Shown piece after piece: positions 48,502 through 59,296 of a DNA stretch of 64,000 nucleotides. The position numbers were made by a program, and so were the translations under genes. Within the stretch, counting starts at the first letter, position 1; the number at the start of each line of letters is the position of its first letter. Location of the stretch: positions 121,548 to 185,547 of the forward strand of contig NW_001799029.1 of NCBI RefSeq assembly GCF_000165425.1. The letters run 5' to 3'. Under the pieces are notes generated by a model. The model saw only the letters and a program-made list of their open reading frames with translations, searched no databases and was not told the origin of the DNA. Source of the DNA: Paramecium tetraurelia. Lineage: Eukaryota; Ciliophora; Oligohymenophorea; Peniculida; Parameciidae.

Positions 48502-51199
48502 ATGAGTCTTTAACCTAGATTAAGTCCGAAGAACTACAAGAAGTACAGCATTTTCAATGATACAATCAATATAAGGACATCTCGCAACACAAGCTTTGAT
48601 TATGAATTTTAGAAGAGAAGGAATTCCAACATTAGGTTCAAAAATTCAGGCAGTGTTCTTAGAGGATCCAAAGCAGGGGACTTTATGGGCAACATCACAA
48701 TTCATTTCTAATATGTACATATCCATTCCCAACCGTAGGGTTAAAATGCATTCAGAGATAAGAATTTGATTGAAGCTATTAAATACTATAACGAATGCAC
48801 ATTAATAGATTCTCTGCATATACCAAGTAGATATATGTTGGGAGTTTGTTATTTCTCCCAAAATCAATATGAAAAATGCATTAAAGAACTCAAATTTGTT
48901 AAAGAACAATAGCCAAATTACAATAAGAATGTTTTTATCTTGCTTGCTCTTGGTTACAAAAAACTGATGCAATTAGATTGGTCAATTAAAACTGTATTAA
49001 TTCTATTGTCATAATAGTTAGATGAATGCTTGTAGTTTTATCCTCAGTGCTATGATGCCTTGATATTCAAAGGCAAATTGGAACTTAAGTTGAGGAGATT
49101 CTAAGATTGTGAGTCAACATTGAGGTCAGCCATAAAAATTAATTCAAAAAGATAAACCGGATATCATTATCTTGGAGATTGTTAGAGACTTCAGAATAAT
49201 TTCGATTAAGCAATTAAAAATTATTAAATAGCTTTATAATTTGACACAAGTGATAAATCTAAATTGAACATTCTCAAAATGTCAACATGTCTTTATGAAA
49301 TGTCAAATTATCAATAAGCTTTATAGATGATTGATTAGGTATTATCTTCTATTAATTAGTATTTAAGTCAAGATGAATAATCATCTGAAGCAAACAAATT
49401 GAAGGGACAAATATTTTAAAGGCTTGGCTAAAAGTTAGAAAGTTAGTTATATTATGAACAAGCCATTTAAAACAATAATTCTAGAATTGCAGTCTCTAAG
49501 GCCATTATAGAAATTAGCAAATTCAAAATAGAATCTAAGGATTTTTATTCCTTATATCATACACTCCTGAGAGTTGAATATTTGGATGTTGATAAATAAT
49601 AATTACAACCCTACATCCAATTCTCTGAAGCAGTGGTCTATTTATTGAAAAAGAACTACGCTTAAGCAGATGAGGCATTCAAAAATTTGCAACAATTGGA
49701 TATCCCACCTATTATTTAGGAGATCTGTCCTTCCTATGTAGGATATTTGAATATGATGCTTAACAATTTCGAGTAGGCTCTGAAGGACTTTAGACAGAAT
49801 AAATCGTTACCTTACAATTAAGTCATATGTGAAGGGATTATCAACTTCAATTCATTTGATATTGCTTATTCCAAATTTGATTAGGCCTTAAGTTACAATT
49901 AGGTTGATCCCAATATGTATAAGGCAATCTTATTAATTAAAGAAGGATTCAAATCAGAGAATTCTGACTATATCAATGACTCATTGTAATGTTTAAGTAG
50001 AGCCCAACAATACAATCAGAATAATTCTTAATTGATGTATCTAAAATCATTAACCTATATGTTGATGGACAATGTTGAAGATGCATACAAAGAAATACTA
50101 ACAACCATAGAAAAGGCAGATGAAAATTTAGCCGATCATTATTATTTGAAGGGATTACTTCTGGCTTAGAATGGAGATGTCTTAAATGCAGTCCAGGACT
50201 TCTCAGTATGTCTAGGAATTGATGATTAATATCAAAAAGCCTATTTATAGAGATCAAAATGCTATTCATATTTGGGAGAAATTCAATAGGCTTTTGATGA
50301 CATGAACTGTTACATCTAGTTTGTAGATGACTTTTTGAGTGCTGGTAATCTGTTATACAATAGTAAAATGTATGAAGAGGCATATAAAACATATAAATAA
50401 GAAATAAACCTAACGATTTAACATAGATAGCAGATGGCAGTTTGTCTCTTTTAGCTAGAATAATTTGATGGAGAAGAACTTTAAGAGTTTATCAGAGACA
50501 AATAATTTGATCAAAATATGATATTGGCTTATTAGCAAATTATTAAATACGAATATGATTCAGCCATTTTAACACTACAAAAAAAGATTGATCCCTAATC
50601 CTCCTTTTTGTTTAATAAATAATATCTACATCTTTATAAGGGCATTTGCTATTTGTATTTATAGAAATATCAAGAGGCAATCCAAGAATTTGAAAGGTGT
50701 ATTTAATTGACTAAATCAGAAACTCTCATTTACATAACAAATTATAATATTATGTTTTGTTGGATGATGTTGAAGAAATTTAAATATTCTCATACTCAAT
50801 TAGAATAACTAATCAAACTATCGGAACAGAAGCACGTATTACTAACCATTCGGAATCTTTTGATAGATTAAACTGAATTTACTTTGTCAGAAAATCCATT
50901 AGGAATAGAAATTATGTTGGCAGATACAATAAAATTATAACCTTTTATCTCAACATAATATACTATTTATCCATACTTTTCACTTCCAATGGCATAACCA
51001 AAAGACATCTCTCCTTAGTTTGATTTCAAAATCATCACATCTTTAGATGTATATAATTTTAAAATCCATTTAGGCTTAATCAATTGAATGTAGACCTGAA
51101 GCTCCATGGATTAGAAGAAATTAGACTGGAGTGTTATTTACAGATAATTTGTAGTAATGTGAATTAAGTTAAACAGAGAATAGCTCTCCAGAGAACTGA
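48502..51199 (+). CDS. TPR-repeat protein (890 aa)
   Basis: Two exons: a long open frame and, after one canonical 25-nt intron (51049-51073), a final exon beginning AQSIECRPEAPWIRRNQTG and ending SPEN. Without splicing the frame stops at 51087. More than ten helical pairs of the TPR kind are visible (e.g. KNLIEAIKYYNECTLID, GVCYFSQNQYEKCIKELK, YHYLGDCQRLQNNFDQAIKNYYQI, LYKGICYLYLQKYQEAIQEFERC). The N-terminal 100 residues are basic with Ser/Asn. No catalytic motif. Abundant TPR proteins of this sort exist in ciliates, several in intraflagellar transport or basal bodies; assignment to a complex is not possible from sequence alone. Confidence 0.75.
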
Positions 51200-51865
51200 A
51201 TTTATTATAATATTACTATATAATTAATTGATCATTAATAAGATACTTATTTTCATTAGAGATGATTGTATGAATTGATATTTAATAATAATAAATTTAG
51301 AATCTATAAATCATATTTACTTTATGTTTTTAATCACTCTGCTAATTGATTATTTGTTAAGAAGACGATGCAATCTACATTTTTAACAAACTAGTGACTC
51401 TATTATATAGATTATTTGTATTACACCATTACTTATTTAATTGAAAGTTATTTAATTAATAAATTACCAAAAAACCATAATATATTTTTCAAACAATATT
51501 GATATTCTAAATTTAATATAAATACACAGAATTTTCAAATAGTTCAACTTTACATGATCAAGACATAATCAAGTTGCTCATTATGAATATTTTTGATTAA
51601 AATATATATTAATTAAATAATATAGATCATCTTTAACTTGAAAAGTTAAATTATAATAAAAATAATTTAGAGTGATGCCTATAGAATTAAAAGCATATAA
51701 TAGACATAAATTGACCATCTGTAATAAAAATTTACATTTTTATAAGTTATTTAATTAATCCTTAAAACAGCGGAAAATAAAATTACTATGTCAACAAAAT
51801 GACGAATTATGAGTTTAAATATGAAATTTAAGAAAAATGAAAGGATTTAGTTCTGATTAAATAAA
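51200..51865. other. Intergenic, AT-rich, tandem genes
   Basis: 666 bp of very AT-rich DNA between two forward genes. No supported frame, RNA or repeat seen. Confidence 0.45.
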
Positions 51866-52799
51866 ATGAGTTAAATTTTAGCACCTGTAGTTGAATAAAC
51901 AACAGTACCAGATGGATTCATTTTAGAGTAAAATTCAAAAACCCTCATGGTGACCATAAACAGACCAAATTAGGCAAATAGCTTCACTTTGGGAATGTAT
52001 TTGCAATTGATAGAAATTCTAAAAAAAGCAGCAGAAGATGATACCGTACAATAATATTATATAATTAAGGTTGATATAGTTTTAGTAAAGGGAAATGGAA
52101 AAATGTTTAGTTCAGGTAATGACATGAAGAATTTTTCATTATTCACTTTATCAACTGAAGAGGTATTCGATATATAATATTGTTTTAGTAAAGAATTCAA
52201 TTCGCCACAGAATTAGTGGAATTAATCCGAGAATTAAATAATTCCATTTTGCATTTTCCTAAGACTTTGATAGCCTGTTGTCATAATGGTGTATTTGGGT
52301 TTTTATTTCCAATGTTGGCTCTATTCGATTAAGTGTTTGTGACAGAAGATTGCTATTTTGTAGCTCCAATGATACAACTTGGTTAGGTACCCAATATGTC
52401 GATAATTAAAGGGTCATGAGATGTTTTCATCCTATACTTTCCCCAGACTCTTCGGACATAGCAAATCATATAGTTTGATGGTTAATGGAGAGAGGTTGTT
52501 GGCTAAAGATGCAATAGAATGCGGATTCGCTTAAAAGATGTTCAAGACAAAGGAGGAGATGTATAGCCATGCTTAAAAGATGTGCTAATCAATAGAGTAG
52601 ATGGATAGGAATAGTGTGATGAATGGAAAGTTGTTGATGAGAGAAGCATTGATGAGTGTATGATTGTGCATTTGATTATGAATAGGAATTGAGCAAGGCT
52701 GGAGAGAGAGAATTGAAGGTAAACTTCAAGATCTGGTCTCAAGAGAATTTGCTTGAGAACGTTATGAAACACATGATGAGAATGAGATCAAGATTGTGA
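51866..52799 (+). CDS. Enoyl-CoA hydratase/isomerase family protein with peroxisomal signal
   Basis: 276 residues in five exons; introns 52046-52069 (24 nt), 52163-52188 (26), 52387-52411 (25) and 52658-52685 (28); the first and third end AAG. Crotonase-fold signs: LMVTINRPNQANSFTLGMY (N-terminal strand/turn), LVKGNGKMFSSGNDMKNFS (oxyanion loop; the GND is typical of delta3,delta2-enoyl-CoA isomerase), AVCNGPAxG-equivalent LIACCHNGVFGFLFPMLALF, and FSSYTFPRLFGHSKSYSLMV (cf. sSyxfPrimG). The protein ends RMRSRL, a C-terminal SRL that fits peroxisome targeting (PTS1). It probably isomerises double bonds during beta-oxidation of unsaturated fatty acids. In the second glycine loop the usual Gly-Ala-Gly run is altered, so activity needs testing. 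The next gene starts 26 bp downstream. Confidence 0.8.
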
Positions 52800-52825
52800 G
52801 ATGATTTTTATATATAACAAATTGA

Positions 52826-55039
52826 ATGCAGAATTTAATCAATATGTATTCGTAATTTATTTTAAGTGTGATAGGATGCTTCTTAATTCTCTTCTCTACA
52901 TTTTGGTTCAGAACTCCAATAAGAGACATTAATGACATTGTTGCATTCAGAAAACCAATGTACGATTAAATTGTTCTATTCTTTTTGGATGCAACAGGAT
53001 ATCGATACATAATCAATGAGAGTAGTGAACATGAAATATTCCAAACCATTACTATATTGAAGGATTTGAGTCAAAACTACCCACTCCATTCATTCCTTAA
53101 GAAAACCAAGGCTGTTCCACCTTCGACAGACTTTACTATTTTGAGTATAATCAATGGAATCAAATAAATGCAAAATAATCTAGATGTGACTTTCAAGTCT
53201 AATCCAGCACCTTACGAAGATTCAATCCTGAGAAAACAATTCAAATCAGCACTCTATTCAAGTAAGAAGCACGATTGGTTAAGAATGACCTCAGGAGAGT
53301 TTACATTCGTTGAAAATCCTTAATTTTTTAATTTAGACAACATTTAAATAGCGGATCTTTCATCTTACTAATTCTTTAAATAGTCTTTCTTATAAGATCA
53401 ACCAGATTACTAATTTTATGTAGTTCATATGATGGGATTCGATGCACTAGGACATGCCTTATAACATCAAGATTATGATCAAGGAATACAATTGTTTAGG
53501 ATGTTTAATGCTATCTTAGAAGGAGTGGTTAATAGTCTCAAAGAAAACTAACTATTGATAGTGATTGGTGATCATGATCAAAGTAAAAGAGGAAAACATT
53601 ATCAATGTTCTGAAGAATCAACAGAATGTTAAGGCTTTATTTTTGCATTTTCTATCGATGGACTCTTACAAGAAAATCAAACCTATGACTTTTATGAACC
53701 CTCAGACATATCAGCCACTATAACTTCCCTCTTAGGCTATTCATCAACCAGTTAAAATCTTGGGAAAATTATCCCCTAATTTTATCCTAGACAAACAGAT
53801 AAATCAGAAATCTAAAATGATTAAGAAAGAGTTAAAAATCAAGTGCTTAAATATCTCTAGACCTAAGGATTCAAAATATCACCCACTTTCATTGAAGAAT
53901 TAAAATAGTTAGCTGCTGATCAAGTTGTTGTTGAAGTTCAGAGAAATATATAAATAGGATTACCAAGAAAAGACACCTTTTTTTTTGGAATACTATTAAT
54001 GTTGTTTAGCATTTACTTAATGAGAAATCTTTTGGGATTACAGGAGAGTGTAATTATTGTTTTAACCGGATTCTTTAATGCCTAAATTATGACCATAGGA
54101 TTATTAGTGTTAGTAGTTTTGAGGAGAGAATCTAATCTAAAATTAATCCTGAAGATATTAGCTTTGCTTATGTTTATTTAGCTTAACTATATGGGATATA
54201 TTCCAGATATACTCTTATCTATTGAGATTCAATTTTTGCTCCTATTAGCGATCAAATATTAGAATTATATAAACTCAGGATAGAATTTTGCTAAATGGAA
54301 GATATCATTTTTGTTTACGTTGGTGATGATTTCATAGTTTGTTGCATCTGTATTTTTCTTATTAGACTAAAATAATTTTGAATTAAGGAAATCTCTCTTG
54401 TAAAGTTTGATAATTGTTATCATCCTATTTTTTGTTATTGATCCAAGATATTTTAATAAGGGAAGAGTGAAGGCATTGTATCTATCAATACTGTTTATAT
54501 TGTCAGATGTTGCTGTGATATTCTAACTCAATTACTCCAAGAATTTCATATAATTCATCTTATAATTTATGTTAATGCAATATATAGATGTTGGATAGAA
54601 CGTACTTATTTCTAAGATCCTATATAATGCAATCAACCCTATTAAAATAGACCATCAAGTGTTCAAAGGGTATAAATAACTGAATATGAACTCAATGATC
54701 TTACTCACTAAAGAGTTCGACATTGGACCTTCCTTATTTTCAGTATTCATTGGTAGTTTTGGATGTCAAATAATAGGAATTGCTTCTTTATTTTTTAATT
54801 AACTTAAATTAGATAGACATAAAATTGTCGGAGCCATGATAATATCATCAATCTTTAATTTGATCTTAGATTCTTGGTAGATTCTTAACTATAATTAATC
54901 TATTCTTAACACAAATCAAATGATCGAAGAATAGATAGTATTGTTAAACAGTCTGCCAATGAAATTATTGGAATTGATCCTTTATAGTTTTGCCTTTAGT
55001 ATTTTTGCAAGATAGACAAAGAAGTAGAGGGAGATGTGA
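52826..55039 (+). CDS. GPI ethanolamine-phosphate transferase-like protein (PIG-N/O/G superfamily)
   Basis: 737 residues, intronless. An N-terminal signal/anchor helix (LSVIGCFLILFSTFWF) precedes a luminal alkaline-phosphatase-fold domain: FFLDATGYRY (metal Asp), AVPPSTDFTILSIING (region of the nucleophile Thr), FYVVHMMGFDALGHALQH (cf. HFLGVDHCGH), and LLIVIGDHDQSKRGKHYQCS (cf. GDHGM). After about residue 385 there are eleven or so hydrophobic helices, as in PIG-N/O/G. Family enzymes add ethanolamine phosphate to GPI mannoses in the ER; the paralogue cannot be assigned. Two motifs deviate: the His after the metal Asp is Ala (FDALGH) and GDHG is GDHD. It ends 18 bp before the stop of a convergent gene. 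Confidence 0.75.
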
Positions 55040-55057
55040 GAAATATATATTATTTAA

Positions 55058-55927
55058 TCAAAAGTATAATTTCTTATAAATTAATTAATTTTAAAACTGC
55101 TGTTGCATCAATTAGAACTGCATATCAAATTGAATTGGTTACATGAAACCTGTTTTGGAATGTACACTATATCCTTTGAATTAACATACTGGTTATTGTG
55201 GAAATTGCTAATACTAAATTTAATTAAATTATTTTTTACATAGAAGTATTATTATTGACCAACCCTCATATCATTAGGAGTTTGAGGAGTGCTGATTTCG
55301 GAGCTTTTCTCATAAACTGTATTTATTGTAATGCAATCCTTTTTGAATTAATTCACGGCTTCTGAAATTTAGCTTAATAAGCCTGTTCTTTCAGCAAAAC
55401 AAACTCTATTTAATTTTGGCATTTCCCTTAAAGTGTCAACCACTATGATATAAATTATTTATAGTTTTACATTTAATATTTTCTCTTTGTACCTTAGCTT
55501 CTATATCTACATTTCTTGAAATTTTATTTTAAGTATTTGCATTGAACTTTGTAGTAGGCTTAAGAAAGAAATTTTTATTGATTTCTACATTAGATCTAAT
55601 AGTACCTATTTTCAATTATTAATATTTTTCAGCTGAACATGAACTTTAACTTTTGTCATCAGAATCTTTTTATGAACACACCGAAAGCGGATTGTAACCA
55701 TGAGATGCTACTTTATTTAGAAGTGGTTCTGGTGATGTGTTGCATGAGGAATCACTTTTCTTTAGTTCAGGGATTTGCTAAACAAAATCATACAAGTCAG
55801 AAGGTGTTTTTGAGTATAATTATTCTTTGAATGCTAAAACGATAGAATGTAACTAATCAGGCAATAGTGGATTTAGTTTGTTTATGAATTCAAGGAAGGC
55901 TATTTTCAATGTATCTATCGTATCCAT
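55058..55927 (-). CDS. Hypothetical Gln/Asn-rich protein
   Basis: 271 residues in three exons; introns 55443-55470 (28 nt) and 55214-55239 (26 nt). The second intron gives a convincing Gln/Phe-rich C-terminus (QQFPQQPVCQFKGYSVHSK then FDMQFQLMQQQFQNQ). The N-terminus is helical (MDTIDTLKIAFLEFINKLNP) and a Ser/Cys-rich linker follows. No known domain. It is convergent with the GPI enzyme gene and divergent from the four-helix membrane protein. Confidence 0.6.
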
Positions 55928-55997
55928 TTGATAAAAAAAAGATTGAATGTAAATTTTTATAGAATAAGTTAATAATATCATAATAAATATTATTAAA

Positions 55998-57065
55998 ATG
56001 GAATTAAAGGAGTCTTATTCTAGTTTCAAAGACTTTGACGATGATGGGAGTGATATTTTTAAATCTCTGATAGACGATGACTCAGATCATTTGAATAGAA
56101 ATCAATGTACGATACAAATTAACAATTAATTACAAAAAAGCGCAGTTTAAGATAGTTCTTCCATATTTAGAGGAAGTGATAAATCAATAGAATCTGATCA
56201 ATCACCAATTATGGAATAACCACTATTAATTAAGTAACAATATAGTAGGCAATTCCAAAATCGTTTGGGATTTATTCTGTAGCGAACTAGACCCAAAAGA
56301 AAGCAGGAAAGATAAAGATGCAGTTTGGATACCTCAGCTATCCTAATTAAATTGTTGAACTCCAAAAGACTCTATAGATTGGCATTTAACTTCTATATAT
56401 TCTTGAGCATTGTATTTCGAGGGATGTGCCTAGGAGTAACATTAATATAGACTATAGTATACAGTTTGGATCGACAATGGTCTTGCTGGTGGTCAATAGG
56501 AGGTTTTGTGTTATCAAGAATAATGTTTGGGTTATCAATTTATAAGTTATTAAATACAGGTGAATAGACAAAAGATAAATCTGTAAAAATGGTTTATGAA
56601 ACCTATTTAAAGTGGTTTGAAGACATTTAAGTTAAGATTAGATAATTGGAAAGAGAAACTAGTTCACTCATTAGAAGGAATTAAGTTGATGAAGATCAAT
56701 TTTTAAAGTAAACCAAAGAAATCAATCGGTTATAAAAGTGGTTATTATTTTAAAAGACTTATTAAATATTTATTCCACCAGAATTGTCATTTCTATAATT
56801 TAGGAAATAGAGTAATGGATTTTTTTAAGTGCAAAACTTTATTATGAAGAGCATTGAGCTGTTTTTCTTTATGCCTGCCTTTCTCCATTTCATTATAGTA
56901 TTCAATGTAAGAGAAATAGAAAGGATTTTTATTTTAGATTTCACAGAAAATTAAATATAACATATTTTTAGTATTCTAGTAATCATAGATATTGGAGTGT
57001 TTATCTTTATATCCTTGACTTTGCTTTACTTAGGAAATAAAAAATAGAAAGTGAAGCCAAAATGA
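55998..57065 (+). CDS. Hypothetical four-helix membrane protein
   Basis: 355 residues, intronless. The first 120 residues are acidic/Ser-rich and presumably cytoplasmic. Then come two hydrophobic segments (FYIFLSIVFRGMCLGVTLIQ; SIGGFVLSRIMFGLSIY), a charged coiled-coil-like loop of about 100 residues (YLKWFEDIQVKIRQLERETS), and two more helices (IELFFFMPAFLHFIIVF; IFSILVIIDIGVFIFISLTL), ending with a short basic tail. No family recognised. Start ATG is 70 bp from the divergent neighbour's ATG, so they share a very short promoter region. Confidence 0.6.
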
Positions 57066-57838
57066 ATTACTTATTTTATATTTAATAAATAATTAAACTA
57101 GAAAATTATTAAATAACCTATGTTTTCTAAATCGTAAACCCATAAGAAACTAGGTACAGAACCTATACTTCATATATATCTATGTCTTAAATTCATAATC
57201 TATATCAGAATCAAATAATATTAAATACTGTTTATTGTATAATCACCTAGTCTTTTTCTTTATGAATTGATCTGTAATGGATGTCTCTAAATTTTATAAT
57301 CCTTAAAGTCAACTTAGCAACCTTTTATTATTATAATCTAAGCTAGCATTAAGTAGGAATTATTAAAAAAATTAAATTATGATTTTGTACAGTATAATAA
57401 GTTGATTTCAATATGATACATATATTAAATATCTTTATATCAATACATATTTTCATCACTTATGCCATTTTAGCTTCACCTCAGATTTATAGTATCCTTA
57501 AGTCATGAAAATATTAAGATTTATATGAATTACAGAAAATATTAGTGTGATGATATCTATCTAATTAATTTAAGTCTTTCACCTTTGACAACTATAAATC
57601 AAAATTATTTAATTCTCTGGATAATACTATATTAGCAAACAATAGATTTATTTTCATCAGTATCATTTTAATTATATATATATATTGTATTATATTAAAA
57701 CAACTAAATTTTAGTTGAATTCTAATGAATAGTGTCATAAAAACTGATTTGTATATTGTAAAATGATATTCTGCTTCCATTAATATATCTAAGGGTTGAT
57801 AATTGGTAATTAAAAATTATATAATTAATTTCAAAAGT
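57066..57838. other. Intergenic, AT-rich, tandem genes
   Basis: 773 bp of AT-rich DNA. A reverse-strand frame of about 98 codons (start 57780) exists when TAA/TAG are sense, but its Ile/Lys/Phe-rich composition and an embedded TA repeat look like noncoding sequence. No RNA gene or repeat otherwise recognised. Confidence 0.45.
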
Positions 57839-59296
57839 ATGCAATAAAATTTAATAAATTATAGGAAAAGAATAAATCAAATAGTTTCACCAGCTTTCTT
57901 TAAAGAACGAAAGGTTTCAGAAGTAGTGGAGTTATAACCTCTCATTCTTAATAATCGCATAAAATCTCTACATCTACCTGAAGGTTAATAATTATTTTTG
58001 GATAATTCTATTGAATTAGATTTTAGTGGTTTTAAAACTGCCTAGATTAATCTTTCCCATAACATTACGGTTTTTTAAAGTCCTGGATAATTTGATGGTG
58101 GTTAAGCAATGAAGAGATCTATAATTTTATCAAGAAACTCTTCACCAAAAAATAGGAAGTTATAAAGAAGAGGCACTCTTTTTCTAATAGATGAAAACGA
58201 ATAAAAGAAATATGAATAATGGGTTAGTAGGTTAAGAAAAAGAACAACTGATTATTTTATTAATATCATTTTGAATCACTATGTCGAACTATTTGCTTCG
58301 ATGCAAATGAAACATTATAGCCATTTGGTTGATATTTATAACGATATAGGAGAACAATTATTGTAAAGTCCAATTACTTTGATTCGATTTACTTTAGTTA
58401 TTGGATCATACTTTTTAGAAATGAAAGATTTTAATAAAAGTAGTTTCTTATCTAAATAGTTGTTCATAATAAGCAAGATGTTGTCTCTATATAAAGAAAG
58501 AGCAAGGATAATGCTATTTATTTCTAAAATTTGTTAATAAGGATAACTATATGAATTATCCTTATAAATTTTAGAAGACGGATTAGTATACAGTTGGTTG
58601 AGTGATGGATAAGAAGAAGAGGCTTAGATCTATGAGTCAATGGGATTTTCCTTGTTTTATATGTAACAATAAAAGAAAGCTAGAGTATTTCATTTTAAAT
58701 ATGTGAACGGACATTTAGAACCTCATAATTCTTAATTAAGAATCTCCATCATATAATAATTATAATTATCAGAAAGACTATTATAAGAGAAAGGAGAAAA
58801 ATAAGAAACTATGAATGATGTTGTATTGAATAGATTACAATTTCCATTTTTGAAAAGAGAGAAAAATAAAATAATCAAAAAAATGGACATATCATAATTT
58901 GAGGAAAATGTTAAGTAAGTGATTAGTGAGTAGAGTTAAGTAATAAAATACGAAAGCATATTGTTAAGAGATAGTTAGATACAACAATCAAAGATGAAAT
59001 TAAGGGATTTAGGAACAATAACTCATAAATATTTGGAAATGAAGAGGAAAAGTATTAGATTATAATGGAAATAAAGGGAGAGAATTAACAACTTTACTTT
59101 GGATAAGAACCTAAATGAATATATTAAATAGAGAAATAAGTAAATCATAGATTGTTCAGTACTATTTTAAAGGATACATGACAATGTTGCACATAAAAAG
59201 GATAAAGAACTAGAACCAATTCTAATTAATTAGAGCCAAAAGAAACCATTGATTTTGTATATAAGAAAAGTATTTGAATAATAATTATTTGATTGA
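57839..59296 (+). CDS. Hypothetical helical (TPR-like) protein
   Basis: 485 residues, intronless, start MQQNLINYRKRINQIV. The centre shows antiparallel helix pairs similar to TPR/solenoid repeats (SPITLIRFTLVIGSYFLEMK; ARIMLFISKICQQGQLYELS; YESMGFSLFYMQQQKKARVF). The C-terminal 150 residues form a long basic coiled coil (KMKLRDLGTITHKYLEMKRK). No named domain. Its TGA (59294-59296) overlaps by one base the first possible ATG of the next gene (TGATG), so either the next gene starts at the Met at 59350 or the two frames are coupled in some other way. TAA and TAG Gln codons are frequent. Confidence 0.6.

Noticed and set aside
57592-57780. Reverse ORF of about 98 codons (with TAA/TAG sense)
   Set aside because: Ile/Lys/Phe-rich, contains a TA repeat, no conserved motif; consistent with AT-rich intergenic DNA.
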